DNA from: Streptomyces minutiscleroticus
Lineage (GTDB): Bacteria; Actinomycetota; Actinomycetes; Streptomycetales; Streptomycetaceae
Reading direction: 5' to 3'
NCBI RefSeq assembly: GCF_014650875.1
Contig: NZ_BMVU01000045.1
Coordinates: forward strand, 1 to 64,000
Length of the DNA stretch: 64,000 nucleotides
The first letter of the stretch is position 1, and each line of letters begins with the position of its first letter. A model generated the notes under the pieces. That model saw only the letters and a program-made list of their open reading frames with translations, ran no database searches and had not been told where the DNA came from. This document shows positions 16,729-27,126 of this stretch, piece after piece. The position numbers and the translations under genes are program-made.

Positions 16729-18531
16729 CTAGCCTCCGTACGCCCCGGAGGCCGTCAGCCGCAGGGCGGTGTCGATGAGCGGCACGTGGCTGAACGCCTG
16801 CGGGAAGTTGCCGACCTGGCGCTGCAGGCGCGGGTCCCACTCCTCGGCGAGCAGGCCCAGGTCGTTGCGCAGGGCCAGCAGCTTCTCGAAGAGCTTGCGG
16901 GCCTCGTCCACCCGGCCGATCATCGCCAGGTCGTCCGCCATCCAGAACGAGCAGGCCAGGAAGGCGCCCTCGTCGCCGGGCAGGCCGTCCACGTTCTCGT
17001 CGCCGCTCTCGGTGGGGTAGCGCAGGATGAACCCGTCCGAGGTGGACAGCTCGCGCTGGATCGCCTCGATCGTGCCGATCACCCGCTTGTCGTCCGGCGG
17101 CAGGAAGCCCACCTGCGGGATCAGCAGCAGCGAGGCGTCCAGCTCCTGGGAGCCGTACGACTGGGTGAACGTGTTGCGCTCGGGGTCGTAGCCCTTCTCG
17201 CACACGTCCCGGTGGATGTCGTCCCGCAGCTCCCGCCACCGCTCCAGCGGGCCGTCCGCGTCGCCGGACTCGATCAGCTTGATCGTGCGGTCCACCGCGA
17301 CCCAGGCCATCACCTTGGAGTGCACGAAGTGCCGGCGCGGGCCGCGCACCTCCCAGATGCCCTCGTCCGGGTCCTGCCAGTGGTCCTCCAGGTAGCGGAT
17401 CAGCTTCAGCTGGAGCAGGGAGGCGTAGTCGTTGCGGGCCAGGCCCGTCATGTGGGCCAGGTGCAGGGCCTCGGTGACCTCGCCGTACACGTCCAGCTGG
17501 AGCTGGTGGGCGGCGCCGTTGCCGACCCGCACCGGGGCGGAGCCCTCGTAGCCGGGCAGCCAGTCCAGCTCCGCCTCGCCGAGCTCGCGCTCACCGGCGA
17601 TGCCGTACATGATCTGCAGGTTCTCCGGGTCGCCCGCGACCGCGCGCAGCAGCCACTCGCGCCAGGCGCGGGCCTCCTCGCGGTAGCCGGTGCGCAGCAG
17701 CGAGGACAGGGTGATCGCCGCGTCGCGCAGCCAGGTGTAGCGGTAGTCCCAGTTGCGCACGCCGCCGATGTCCTCCGGCAGGGAGGTGGTGGGCGCGGCG
17801 ACGATGCCGCCGGTCGGGGCGTACGTGAGGGCCTTCAGGGTGATCAGGGAGCGGATCACGGCCTCCCGGTAGGGGCCGTGGTACGTACAGTGCTCCACCC
17901 ACTCGTGCCAGAACTCCTCGGTCGCCTCCAGCGACTGCTCCGGCTCCGGCAGCGCGGGCGGCGTCCGGTGCGAGGGCTCCCAGGAGATCGTGAACGCGAT
18001 CCGCTCGCCCGGCGCGACCGTGAAGTCCGCGAAGGTCGTCAGGTCCTTGCCGTAGGTCTCGGCCTCGGTGTCGAACCACACCGAGTCGGGGCCCGCGACG
18101 GCGACCGTGCGCCCGTCGTGCTTGTGCACCCATGGCACGACCCGCCCGTAGGAGAACCGCATCCGCAGCGCGGAGCGCATCGGCACCCGGCCCGAGACGC
18201 CCTCGACGATCCGGATGAGCTGCGGGGCGCCGTCGCGCGGCGGCATGAAATCGGTCACGCGGACCGTGCCGCGCGGGGTGTCCCACTCGGACTCCAGGAT
18301 CAGCGAGTCGCCGCGGTAGGTGCGGCGGGACGCTCTCGGCGGCTCGGCGTCGGCCGGGTACGCCGGGCCCAGACGCCAGAACCCGTGCTCCTCGGTCCCG
18401 AGGAGCCCCGCGAAGACGGCGTGGGAGTCGAAGCGGGGCAGGCACAGCCAGTCGACCGTGCCGTCCCGGCAGACCAGCGCGGCGGTCTGCATGTCTCCGA
18501 TGAGTGCGTAGTCTTCGATGCGCCCGGCCAC
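16729..18531 (-). CDS. Glycoside hydrolase family 15 (glucoamylase/trehalase-like)
   Basis: 600 residues from GTG 18531 (MAGRIEDYALIGDMQTAALV), with GGAG six bases upstream; ATG 18582 would add 17 residues. It has an N-terminal beta-sandwich, then an (alpha/alpha)6 barrel with NWDYRYTWLRDAAIT (general acid region), VYGEVTEALHLAHMTG and LLAEEWDPRLQRQVGNFPQAFSHVPLI (general base Glu). Actinobacterial members hydrolyse alpha-glucosides; several are trehalases that need phosphate and Mg2+. No signal peptide is visible, so it is cytoplasmic. Trehalose versus maltooligosaccharide cannot be settled from sequence. Confidence 0.9.
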   Translation of the reverse strand: MAGRIEDYALIGDMQTAALVCRDGTVDWLCLPRFDSHAVFAGLLGTEEHGFWRLGPAYPADAEPPRASRRTYRGDSLILESEWDTPRGTVRVTDFMPPRDGAPQLIRIVEGVSGRVPMRSALRMRFSYGRVVPWVHKHDGRTVAVAGPDSVWFDTEAETYGKDLTTFADFTVAPGERIAFTISWEPSHRTPPALPEPEQSLEATEEFWHEWVEHCTYHGPYREAVIRSLITLKALTYAPTGGIVAAPTTSLPEDIGGVRNWDYRYTWLRDAAITLSSLLRTGYREEARAWREWLLRAVAGDPENLQIMYGIAGERELGEAELDWLPGYEGSAPVRVGNGAAHQLQLDVYGEVTEALHLAHMTGLARNDYASLLQLKLIRYLEDHWQDPDEGIWEVRGPRRHFVHSKVMAWVAVDRTIKLIESGDADGPLERWRELRDDIHRDVCEKGYDPERNTFTQSYGSQELDASLLLIPQVGFLPPDDKRVIGTIEAIQRELSTSDGFILRYPTESGDENVDGLPGDEGAFLACSFWMADDLAMIGRVDEARKLFEKLLALRNDLGLLAEEWDPRLQRQVGNFPQAFSHVPLIDTALRLTASGAYGG

Positions 18532-19020
18532 GTGCAACTCCAGTCGAACGGCCGCGTCGCCCCCGCAGGGGCGGTCGCTCATGAGGTCAGGGGAACGTTT
18601 GTAATGCGTCGCCGCGCGACATCGACGGGAAACGCCGGCATTCGTCGCGCAACGGACTGACGAGCTCTCTGTGGTTCCGGGACAACGGTCGGGGTGGTGC
18701 CGCGTGCCGGCCCGGCTCGGCAGTTGAGTGTCCGAGCAGGATACGACGCACGTCGATGATCCGCTCGCCCCTCCCGGCAACGCGACTGCGCCGAATGAAT
18801 GACCTACTCCGGTACGTGTGTCGACGCGTGTGCGGAGCGTGGCCGGAAGCGGTCTCGCTCCGCCGCTGATACGCTGGTAGCCCGTGGACCGGTGGGCGCC
18901 CACTCCGGACAGTGAGGAGAGAAGGGTCCCCCGAACCGCAGCGCCGGCACCTCCGGAACCCTCCGGGCAGGGCTGCCGATCCGCACTCCAGACCGCGACC
19001 ACGGGAGCCCCCTCTTGGCC
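18532..19020. other. Intergenic region upstream of GH15 and pyrG
   Basis: 489 bp between divergent genes, so promoters for both must lie here. Near pyrG a TACGCT around 18870 could be a -10 box, but no convincing -35 pairs with it. A leader of roughly 150 nt before pyrG is implied. I see no strong palindrome and no gene. Confidence 0.5.
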
Positions 19021-20703
<1,683 letters not shown>

Positions 20704-20721
20704 CACCTGGTTGTACGGTTG

Positions 20722-20759
20722 CCGGGGTGTGCGTCCTCATGACGCGCACCCCGGTTTTT
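20722..20759 (+). terminator. Intrinsic terminator after pyrG
   Basis: A 14-bp stem with one G-U pair (20722-20735, CCGGGGTGTGCGTC, with 20741-20754), a 5-nt loop, then TTTTT. It starts 19 nt after the pyrG stop and 91 nt before the Nudix gene. Confidence 0.9.
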
Positions 20760-20812
20760 CCGTCGGCCGGCCCGCCCGGCCGGCTCGCACAGGTGTGGGA
20801 GGACACGTCGAC

Positions 20813-21439
20813 ATGACCATCAAGGACACCGCCGAGGAGTGGGAGGTCAGGGCGACCGCGACCCCGTTCACGGGCAACAAGACCTCCGTCCGCACCGACG
20901 ACGTGGTCATGCCCGACGGCTCGGTCGTCCACCGCGACTACCAGGTCCACCCCGGGTCGGTGGCGGTCCTCGCCCTCGACGAGGAGGACCGCGTCCTGGT
21001 CATCCGGCAGTACCGGCACCCCGTCCGCCACAAGCTCTGGGAGATCCCCGCGGGACTGCTCGACGTCCCCGGCGAGAATCCGCTGAGCGCCGCTCAGCGC
21101 GAGCTGTACGAGGAGGCGCACGTCAAGGCCGAGGACTGGCGCGTGCTCACCGACGTGTACACGACGCCGGGCGGCTGCGACGAGGCCGTGCGGATCTTCC
21201 TCGCCCGCGACCTGTCCGAGGCCGAGGGGCAGCGGTTCGAGGTCATGGAGGAGGAGGCCGACATGGAGCTCGCGCGGGTCTCCGTCGACGAGCTCGTGCG
21301 CGGCGTCCTCGCCGGCGAGCTGCACAACAACTGCCTCGTCGTGGGCGTTCTGTCGCTGGTCGCGGCCCGCGCGGGCGACGGCCTGGACGCGCTGCGCCCC
21401 GCCCAGGCCCCCTGGCCCGCCCGCCCCTTCGAGGCCTGA
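20813..21439 (+). CDS. Nudix hydrolase, ADP-ribose pyrophosphatase type
   Basis: 208 residues from ATG 20813, with GGGAGGA 9 bases upstream. It has the ADPRase layout: VHRDYQVHPGSVAVLAL, VLVIRQYRHPVRHKLWEIPAGLLD, then a Nudix box GLLDVPGENPLSAAQRELYEEA, which is one residue longer than the classic spacing and ends AHV rather than xGU. TTPGGCDEAVRIFLARDL follows. It probably hydrolyses ADP-ribose to AMP and ribose-5-phosphate. The pyrG-Nudix order is also seen in mycobacteria. The last Gly of the box is replaced, so activity should not be assumed. Confidence 0.9.
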   Translation: MTIKDTAEEWEVRATATPFTGNKTSVRTDDVVMPDGSVVHRDYQVHPGSVAVLALDEEDRVLVIRQYRHPVRHKLWEIPAGLLDVPGENPLSAAQRELYEEAHVKAEDWRVLTDVYTTPGGCDEAVRIFLARDLSEAEGQRFEVMEEEADMELARVSVDELVRGVLAGELHNNCLVVGVLSLVAARAGDGLDALRPAQAPWPARPFEA

Positions 21440-21673
21440 TCCCGTCCCGGTGGCCGCCGCCGTGCGTCCGGAACCGGCCGAATCCTCCGTGCGGCGCCCT
21501 CCGGCCCCGTTCACCCTGATCGCGCAGGCCGGTGTGACGATCTGCTGATCCGATCGGGGGACCTGCCCGCCCCGCTCCGTCGGGATCGTCGCAGAGCGTG
21601 AACTAGGCTCGGAAAACGCCCCGTCCGGAAGATCCGGCGGGCACGCGCGCGCAGTGGGACGGGAGTGTGGCCC

Positions 21674-23755
21674 GTGACGGAGCAGGCGGTGGACACGGAC
21701 GGTACGCAGGTGGCGGCGACCGGGCCGGACCCGGCCGTCGAGTCCTTCCCTACGGAGCGTCTGTTCCTGGGCAGGACAAGGGAGTTGAAGGAGCTCCAGG
21801 CCGACATCGAACGCGTCGGCCTGGACACCCTCGGGGGCCGCGCCGCGCCCCGCGCGCGGGTGCTGCTGGTCGCGGGGAAGCCCGGGTACGGCCGCACCGC
21901 GCTCGCCGAGGAGCTGGTCCGCCGGGTCGCGCACCGTTATCCGGACGGCGTGCTGCGCGCGCGCCTCAGCGCGCCCGACGGCACGCCCGTGCCCGGCGAG
22001 CGCACCGCCCGCGACCTGCTGACCGCCCTGGGGACGGCCGCCCCGGCCGGAGCCGCCGAGGACGACCTGACCGCGGAGGTGCGCGCGGCGCTGTCCACCC
22101 GCCGGGCGGTGCTGCTGCTGGACGACGCGGCCGACGCCGAGCAGGTCGACGTCCTGCTGCCGGACACCACCCGGTGCCTGGTCGTCGCCGTCTCCGACGG
22201 GCCGCTGACCGGCATCCCCGGCGTCCGCCCGTGCACCGTCGGCGGGCTCGACACCAAGGCCGCCCTGGAACTCCTGGGCCGCTACACCGGCTCGGTCCGC
22301 ATCACCGTGGACCCGCGTGCCGCCGAGGGCCTGGTCGAGATCTGCGCGGGGCAGCCGGCCGCCCTCGTCCTGGCCGGAGGGTGGCTGGCCCACCGCCCCA
22401 AATCGGCCGTTTCCGACCTCGCCAAGCAGCTGCACGCCGACGGCGACGACGGCCCGGTCCTCGGCCGGGTCTTCCGGCTCGTCCTGGCGGACCTGCCCGC
22501 GGCCGCCGCCCGGATGCTGCGCCTGCTCTCGCTGGCCCCGGCCGGCCTGGTCGACCCGCACATCGCCTCCGGGCTCGCCGGGTGCTCGGTCGAGACCGCC
22601 CGCGCCGCCCTGGACGACTTCGTCGGGCTCGGCCTGCTGCGGGCCGTCGAGTCCCCGCTGCCGGAGTACGAGGTGCCCGGCTGCCTGCTGCCCCTGCTGC
22701 GCGCGCGCACCGCGGCCGAGGACCGCCCGGCCGAGCTGCAGCTGGCCCGCGCCCGGATGCTGGAGCGGACCGTACGGCTGCTGCAGTCCTGCCGCGCCAT
22801 CACCGAGACCGACAGCCCGCAGGCCCGCGAGAGGCTGCTCGCGATGCCCCGCGCGCTGCGCTTCGCCGACCCCCGGGCCGCCGCCGAGTGGCTGCGCGTC
22901 CGGCAGCCCGCGCTGCTCGCCGCGGCCCGCCTCGCGGTCGCCGACGGAGAGCTGGACACCCTGGCGAGGCGGCTGATGTCCGCGCTGGTGCGGGCCCTGG
23001 TCGCGCACTTCGGGACGCAGGCGGCGGCCGCCGACCTGTACTGCGTCCACCAGCTCGTGCTCGACGTCGCCGAGCGCCGCGACCTGCCCCGCGAGAAGGC
23101 CGCGGCCCTGCTGAACCTCGCCGACCTGGACGCGCGAACCGGGCGCACCGCCGACGCGCTGGTCCGCTACCGGGCCGCGCTGGACGCCGGGCGCGCGGCG
23201 AACGACCCGTACGCGACCGGCCGCGCGATGGAGTCCGTCGCGGGCGCCCACCTGGAGCTGGGGGACTACGACCGGGCCGCCGACTGGTACGGGCGGGCGC
23301 TGGCGCAGCGGCTGGCCCGCGACGAGCGGACGGACGCCGCCCGGCTGTACGGCCGCATCGCCACCGCGCACACCTACGCGGGCCGCTACGGCGAAGCGCT
23401 GCGCACCTGGCGCTCGGCGGTCACCGCCCACCGCAGGAACGGCGACGTCGCGGCCCAGGCCCGTGCCCTGAGCGAGCTGGCGCGGGTGCAGGAGTACGCG
23501 GGCCGGCCCGAGGAGTCGCTGCGGACCTGCCAGGAGGCCGTCGAGTGGGCGCGCCGCGCCGAGGACGTGCGGCTGCAGGCCGCGCTGCACCTGCGGCTCG
23601 CCGACACCCTGGAGCGCCTCGGGGACCCCGCGGCCGCCCGGCTGCACCGCGGCGCCGCCGAGCGCATGCTGGGAGACGAGCTGCAGGAGCTCGAAGCAGA
23701 CAGGGAACATGACGCTAACGCCTGCGAAACCCGCAGTACATCGTCTGAAGATTGA
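21674..23755 (+). CDS. STAND-like ATPase with C-terminal TPRs (AfsR/NB-ARC-type)
   Basis: 693 residues from GTG 21674, with GGGAG at 21660-21664. A P-loop domain begins near residue 55: VLLVAGKPGYGRTALAEEL, in which the invariant Walker A Lys is Arg, then AVLLLDDAADAEQVDVLLP as Walker B. A winged-helix-like middle follows (RMLRLLSLAPAGLVDPHIASGLAG), and residues ~440-680 are TPR repeats (ALVRYRAALDAGRAANDP, DYDRAADWYGRALAQRL, RYGEALRTWRSAV). No DNA-binding domain is visible at either end. Such proteins are nucleotide-switched scaffolds or regulators. It lies upstream of ald, but whether it controls ald is unknown. Confidence 0.8.
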   Translation: MTEQAVDTDGTQVAATGPDPAVESFPTERLFLGRTRELKELQADIERVGLDTLGGRAAPRARVLLVAGKPGYGRTALAEELVRRVAHRYPDGVLRARLSAPDGTPVPGERTARDLLTALGTAAPAGAAEDDLTAEVRAALSTRRAVLLLDDAADAEQVDVLLPDTTRCLVVAVSDGPLTGIPGVRPCTVGGLDTKAALELLGRYTGSVRITVDPRAAEGLVEICAGQPAALVLAGGWLAHRPKSAVSDLAKQLHADGDDGPVLGRVFRLVLADLPAAAARMLRLLSLAPAGLVDPHIASGLAGCSVETARAALDDFVGLGLLRAVESPLPEYEVPGCLLPLLRARTAAEDRPAELQLARARMLERTVRLLQSCRAITETDSPQARERLLAMPRALRFADPRAAAEWLRVRQPALLAAARLAVADGELDTLARRLMSALVRALVAHFGTQAAAADLYCVHQLVLDVAERRDLPREKAAALLNLADLDARTGRTADALVRYRAALDAGRAANDPYATGRAMESVAGAHLELGDYDRAADWYGRALAQRLARDERTDAARLYGRIATAHTYAGRYGEALRTWRSAVTAHRRNGDVAAQARALSELARVQEYAGRPEESLRTCQEAVEWARRAEDVRLQAALHLRLADTLERLGDPAAARLHRGAAERMLGDELQELEADREHDANACETRSTSSED

Positions 23756-23901
23756 TGCTTTGAAAGGCTAGACAGCCACAAGTCCTTCATTAGACTGGCT
23801 CCGCCGTGGTGTTCCGCGGTGTCTCCCGGTGTGCCGCCGTGCGTACCGGTATGTCGTGCATTGCTGCAAGAATCCCCCTGAGCCCAAGGACCGTGATCCA
23901 C

Positions 23902-25017
23902 GTGAAGGTCGGCATCCCCCGCGAGGTCAAGAACAACGAGTTCCGGGTGGCCATCACCCCGGCCGGCGTGCACGAGCTGGTGCGCCACGGCCATGAGGTC
24001 GTCGTCGAGCGGAACGCCGGTGCCGGCTCCTCGATCCCGGACGGCGAGTACGTCGCGGCCGGCGCCCGCGTCCTGGAGAGCGCCGACGAGGTGTGGGCCA
24101 CCGCCGACCTGCTGCTGAAGGTCAAGGAGCCGGTCGCCGAGGAGTACCACCGCCTGCGCAAGGACCAGACCCTCTTCACCTACCTGCACCTGGCCGCCTC
24201 CAAGGAGTGCACGGACGCCCTGCTGGAGTCCGGCACCACGGCCATCGCCTACGAGACGGTCGAGCTGCCGAACCGGGCGCTGCCGCTGCTCGCCCCGATG
24301 TCGGAGGTCGCGGGCCGGCTGGCCCCGCAGGTCGGCGCCTACCAGCTGATGCGCGCCAACGGCGGCCGCGGGGTGCTGCCCGGCGGCGTCCCGGGCGTGG
24401 CGGCCGCGAGGGCGGTCGTCATCGGCGGCGGCGTCTCCGGCTGGAACGCGGCGCAGATCGCCATCGGCATGGGCTTCCACGTGACCCTGCTCGACAAGGA
24501 CATCAACAAGCTGCGCGAGGCCGACCGGATCTTCGGCACGAAGATCCGGACCGTCGTCTCCAACGCCTTCGAACTGGAGAAGGCGTGCCTGGAGGCCGAC
24601 CTCGTCATCGGCGCCGTCCTCATCCCGGGCGCCAAGGCCCCCAAGCTCGTCACCAACGAGCTGGTGTCGCGGATGAAGGCGGGAAGTGTCCTTGTCGACA
24701 TCGCGATCGACCAGGGCGGCTGCTTCGAGGACTCACGTCCCACCACGCACGCCGAGCCGACCTTCGCCGTGCACGACTCGGTCCTCTACTGCGTCGCCAA
24801 CATGCCCGGCGCGGTGCCCAACACCTCGACCTACGCACTGACCAACGCCACGCTGCCGTACATCGTCGAACTGGCGAACCGCGGCTGGACGGAGGCGCTG
24901 CGCCGCGACCCGGCCCTGGCCAAGGGGCTCAACACCCATGAGGGCAAGGTGGTCTACCGCGAGGTCGCCGAGGCCCACGGTCTCGACCACGTCGAGCTGG
25001 AGTCCCTGCTCGGCTGA
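23902..25017 (+). CDS. ald: Alanine dehydrogenase
   Basis: 371 residues from GTG 23902, the length usual for the family. It begins MKVGIPREVKNNEFRVAITP with the substrate residue Arg15, Lys75 in LKVKEP, and the catalytic His96 in FTYLHLAA. The Rossmann motif is VVIGGGVSGWNAAQIAIGMG, and VDIAIDQGGCFEDSRPTTHAEPTF is the conserved C-terminal part. It catalyses reversible NAD-dependent deamination of L-alanine to pyruvate and ammonium. A hairpin follows the stop. GTG 23893 is the only close alternative. Confidence 0.97.
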   Translation: MKVGIPREVKNNEFRVAITPAGVHELVRHGHEVVVERNAGAGSSIPDGEYVAAGARVLESADEVWATADLLLKVKEPVAEEYHRLRKDQTLFTYLHLAASKECTDALLESGTTAIAYETVELPNRALPLLAPMSEVAGRLAPQVGAYQLMRANGGRGVLPGGVPGVAAARAVVIGGGVSGWNAAQIAIGMGFHVTLLDKDINKLREADRIFGTKIRTVVSNAFELEKACLEADLVIGAVLIPGAKAPKLVTNELVSRMKAGSVLVDIAIDQGGCFEDSRPTTHAEPTFAVHDSVLYCVANMPGAVPNTSTYALTNATLPYIVELANRGWTEALRRDPALAKGLNTHEGKVVYREVAEAHGLDHVELESLLG

Positions 25018-25363
25018 TCTCCCCGAGGTCACAAGGCGATACGTCAACACGGATCGTCAACACGACGCACCCGGCCGGACCTTGCCCGACAAGGCCCGGC
25101 CGGATGTGCGTCGCCTCACTTTGGGATACTCGTTCAACTCGCGCCGAAGATGACCGTTCGACCCTTTCGAGCCCCAGTGAAACCTGCCGTGCGACGGTCG
25201 TACGCCCTTGACAGGGGGTTGTTCCGTTACCGACACATCGGCGCGGGTCCGGTGGATTGTGTTGCTGCGGAGCGGTGACACGCCATAGAGTCGCCAACCG
25301 TCGGCATGGTGCCACGCTGACCTATCTAGAAGTTTCCTGGTCACCAAGGAGGTAAGACGACTT
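25018..25363 (+). other. Intergenic region ahead of the parA-scp operon
   Basis: 346 bp. The first part holds the ald hairpin. A TTGACA (25208-25213) has no good -10 at 17 bp. TTGCTG (25262-25267), 18 bp, TAGAGT (25286-25291) is the best promoter candidate and would give a leader of about 65 nt ending in AAGGAGGT (25347-25354). No small gene is visible. Confidence 0.4.
25063..25113 (+). terminator. Long hairpin downstream of ald
   Basis: CGACGCAC and CCGGCCGG (25063-25078) pair with 25096-25113, leaving a two-base bulge; CCTTG/CAAGG extends the stem inward. It starts 46 nt after the ald stop, with no T tract. It is a likely factor-independent stop of the Streptomyces type. Confidence 0.6.
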
Positions 25364-26542
25364 GTGAATGAGTCGACATTTACTCCCGGGGGTGGTCAAC
25401 CAGGAACGTCTGCGGGGGCCGAGGGCCCCACGGGGCTCAAGGCTGTCGGCTCCGTCGCTGTGCGCACCTTCGCAGCCCACCAGAGTCACCGCGAGGCAGG
25501 GGCGACTCAGACAGCACACCAGAGCATGGATGGCCATCACGTGAACGCCATGGCCGGCAACGGAAGTGGCGAGAACCACACCCACTTCGCCGACTACGAC
25601 GAACTGCCCGAGGGGCACTTCTACGACCCCGACGCCGAGTACGAGCCCGACCCCGAGTACGCGGCCACGCTCGCGCCCGACGCCGCCCGCCAGCGTCGCG
25701 AGCGCATCGGCCCGACCGGCCGGCCGCTGCCGTACTTCCCCATCCCGGGACCGCTGACCGACCACGGCCCCGCGAAGATCATCGCGATGTGCAACCAGAA
25801 GGGCGGCGTCGGCAAGACGACGTCGACCATCAACCTGGGCGCCGCGCTGGCGGAGTACGGACGCCGGGTGCTGCTCGTGGACTTCGACCCGCAGGGCGCC
25901 CTGTCGGTGGGCCTCGGGGTCAACCCGATGGAGCTGGACCTCACCGTCTACAACCTGCTCATGGAGCGGGGCATGGCGGCCGACGAGGTGCTGCTCAAGA
26001 CGGCGGTCCCCAACATGGACCTGCTGCCCTCCAACATCGACCTGTCCGCCGCCGAGGTGCAGCTGGTGAGCGAGGTCGCGCGCGAGTCCACACTGCAGCG
26101 CGCCCTGAAGCCGCTGATGGCCGACTACGACTACATCGTGATCGACTGTCAGCCCTCGCTCGGCCTGCTCACCGTGAACGCGCTGACGGCGGCCCACAAG
26201 GTGATCGTGCCGCTGGAGTGCGAGTTCTTCGCCCTGCGCGGTGTCGCGCTGCTCACCGAGACCATCGAGAAGGTCCAGGAGCGGCTCAACCCCGAGCTGG
26301 AGCTCGACGGCATCCTGGCCACGATGTACGACTCGCGCACGGTGCACAGCCGCGAGGTGCTGGCCCGGGTCGTCGAGGCGTTCGACGACCACGTCTACCA
26401 CACGGTCATCGGGCGTACGGTCCGCTTCCCGGAGACCACGGTCGCCGGCGAGCCCATCACCACGTACGCCTCGAACTCCGTCGGTGCCGCCGCCTACCGT
26501 CAGCTCGCCAGGGAGGTGCTCGCCCGGTGTCACGCCGAGTGA
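25364..26542 (+). CDS. ParA/Soj-like ATPase of the scp operon
   Basis: 392 residues from GTG 25364, with a perfect AAGGAGGT at 25347-25354. About 135 N-terminal residues are non-conserved and acidic (FADYDELPEGHFYDPDAEYEPDPEY). The ParA domain then has IIAMCNQKGGVGKTTSTINLGAAL (deviant Walker A), LLVDFDPQGALSVGLG (Walker A') and YIVIDCQPSLGLLTVNAL (Walker B). It is not the oriC-proximal ParA: it overlaps a small putative DNA-binding gene and precedes scpA-scpB, so a role in chromosome organisation with the ScpAB kleisin complex is inferred. The same order occurs in mycobacteria. Confidence 0.92.
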   Translation: MNESTFTPGGGQPGTSAGAEGPTGLKAVGSVAVRTFAAHQSHREAGATQTAHQSMDGHHVNAMAGNGSGENHTHFADYDELPEGHFYDPDAEYEPDPEYAATLAPDAARQRRERIGPTGRPLPYFPIPGPLTDHGPAKIIAMCNQKGGVGKTTSTINLGAALAEYGRRVLLVDFDPQGALSVGLGVNPMELDLTVYNLLMERGMAADEVLLKTAVPNMDLLPSNIDLSAAEVQLVSEVARESTLQRALKPLMADYDYIVIDCQPSLGLLTVNALTAAHKVIVPLECEFFALRGVALLTETIEKVQERLNPELELDGILATMYDSRTVHSREVLARVVEAFDDHVYHTVIGRTVRFPETTVAGEPITTYASNSVGAAAYRQLAREVLARCHAE

Positions 26543-27108
26543 GTCTGCCCGGAGCCGACGAACTGTTCCGCACCACCGGGGGAACGGCGCTGCAGGCGTC
26601 CACCCCCAGACGCCAGGCCAACGGGGAGACGCGGGTGCCGGGCCCGGCGGGCGACGGCGAGTCCGCCCCGGCGGAGGACGCGCCGCAGTCGGTGCCCGCG
26701 CGCGGCGGTGACGGCGTCGGCGCCGAGCACGTGGCCGCGGACGCCGAGTCCGAGACGGAGGGGTCGCGCAGCCGGTCCGCCGCCGCGGAGGCGGAGAAGC
26801 GGCCCGCGCGGCGCCAGCCGGACCGGGACGGGGCGGCGGGCGGTGCCGCGGCGGCGCAGCCGCGCCGGCGCGGGCGGACCGCCCAGCGCCGCCCCAGCGG
26901 GCGCGAGCGGCACGACGAGAAGATCACCGTGTACGTCTCCGCCGAGGAGCTCATGGACCTGGAGCACGCTCGGCTGGTGCTCCGCGGTGAGCACGGGCTC
27001 GCGGTCGACCGGGGCCGGATCGTGCGCGAGGCCGTCGCCGTGGTCCTCGCCGACCTGGAGTCCCGCGGGGACGCGAGCATCCTCGTCCGCCGGCTCCGCG
27101 GGCGGTGA
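26527..27108 (+). CDS. Small hypothetical with ribbon-helix-helix-like C-terminus (ParA partner candidate)
   Basis: 193 residues. The start is GTG 26527, eight bases after AGGGAGGTG, overlapping the ParA-like stop by 16 bp; GTG 26539 is possible. The first ~115 residues are low complexity (Ala, Glu, Arg, Gly). The last ~65 (HDEKITVYVSAEELMDLEHARLVL, then GRIVREAVAVVLADLESRG) read as a beta strand followed by two helices, the plan of MetJ/Arc-type DNA-binding proteins. It sits between ParA and ScpA in a tightly overlapping operon, like ParG- or omega-type centromere proteins beside ParA. This assignment is by eye. Confidence 0.75.
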   Translation: MSRRVSLPGADELFRTTGGTALQASTPRRQANGETRVPGPAGDGESAPAEDAPQSVPARGGDGVGAEHVAADAESETEGSRSRSAAAEAEKRPARRQPDRDGAAGGAAAAQPRRRGRTAQRRPSGRERHDEKITVYVSAEELMDLEHARLVLRGEHGLAVDRGRIVREAVAVVLADLESRGDASILVRRLRGR

Positions 27109-27126
27109 CGGTAGCCTTCGGGCTTG

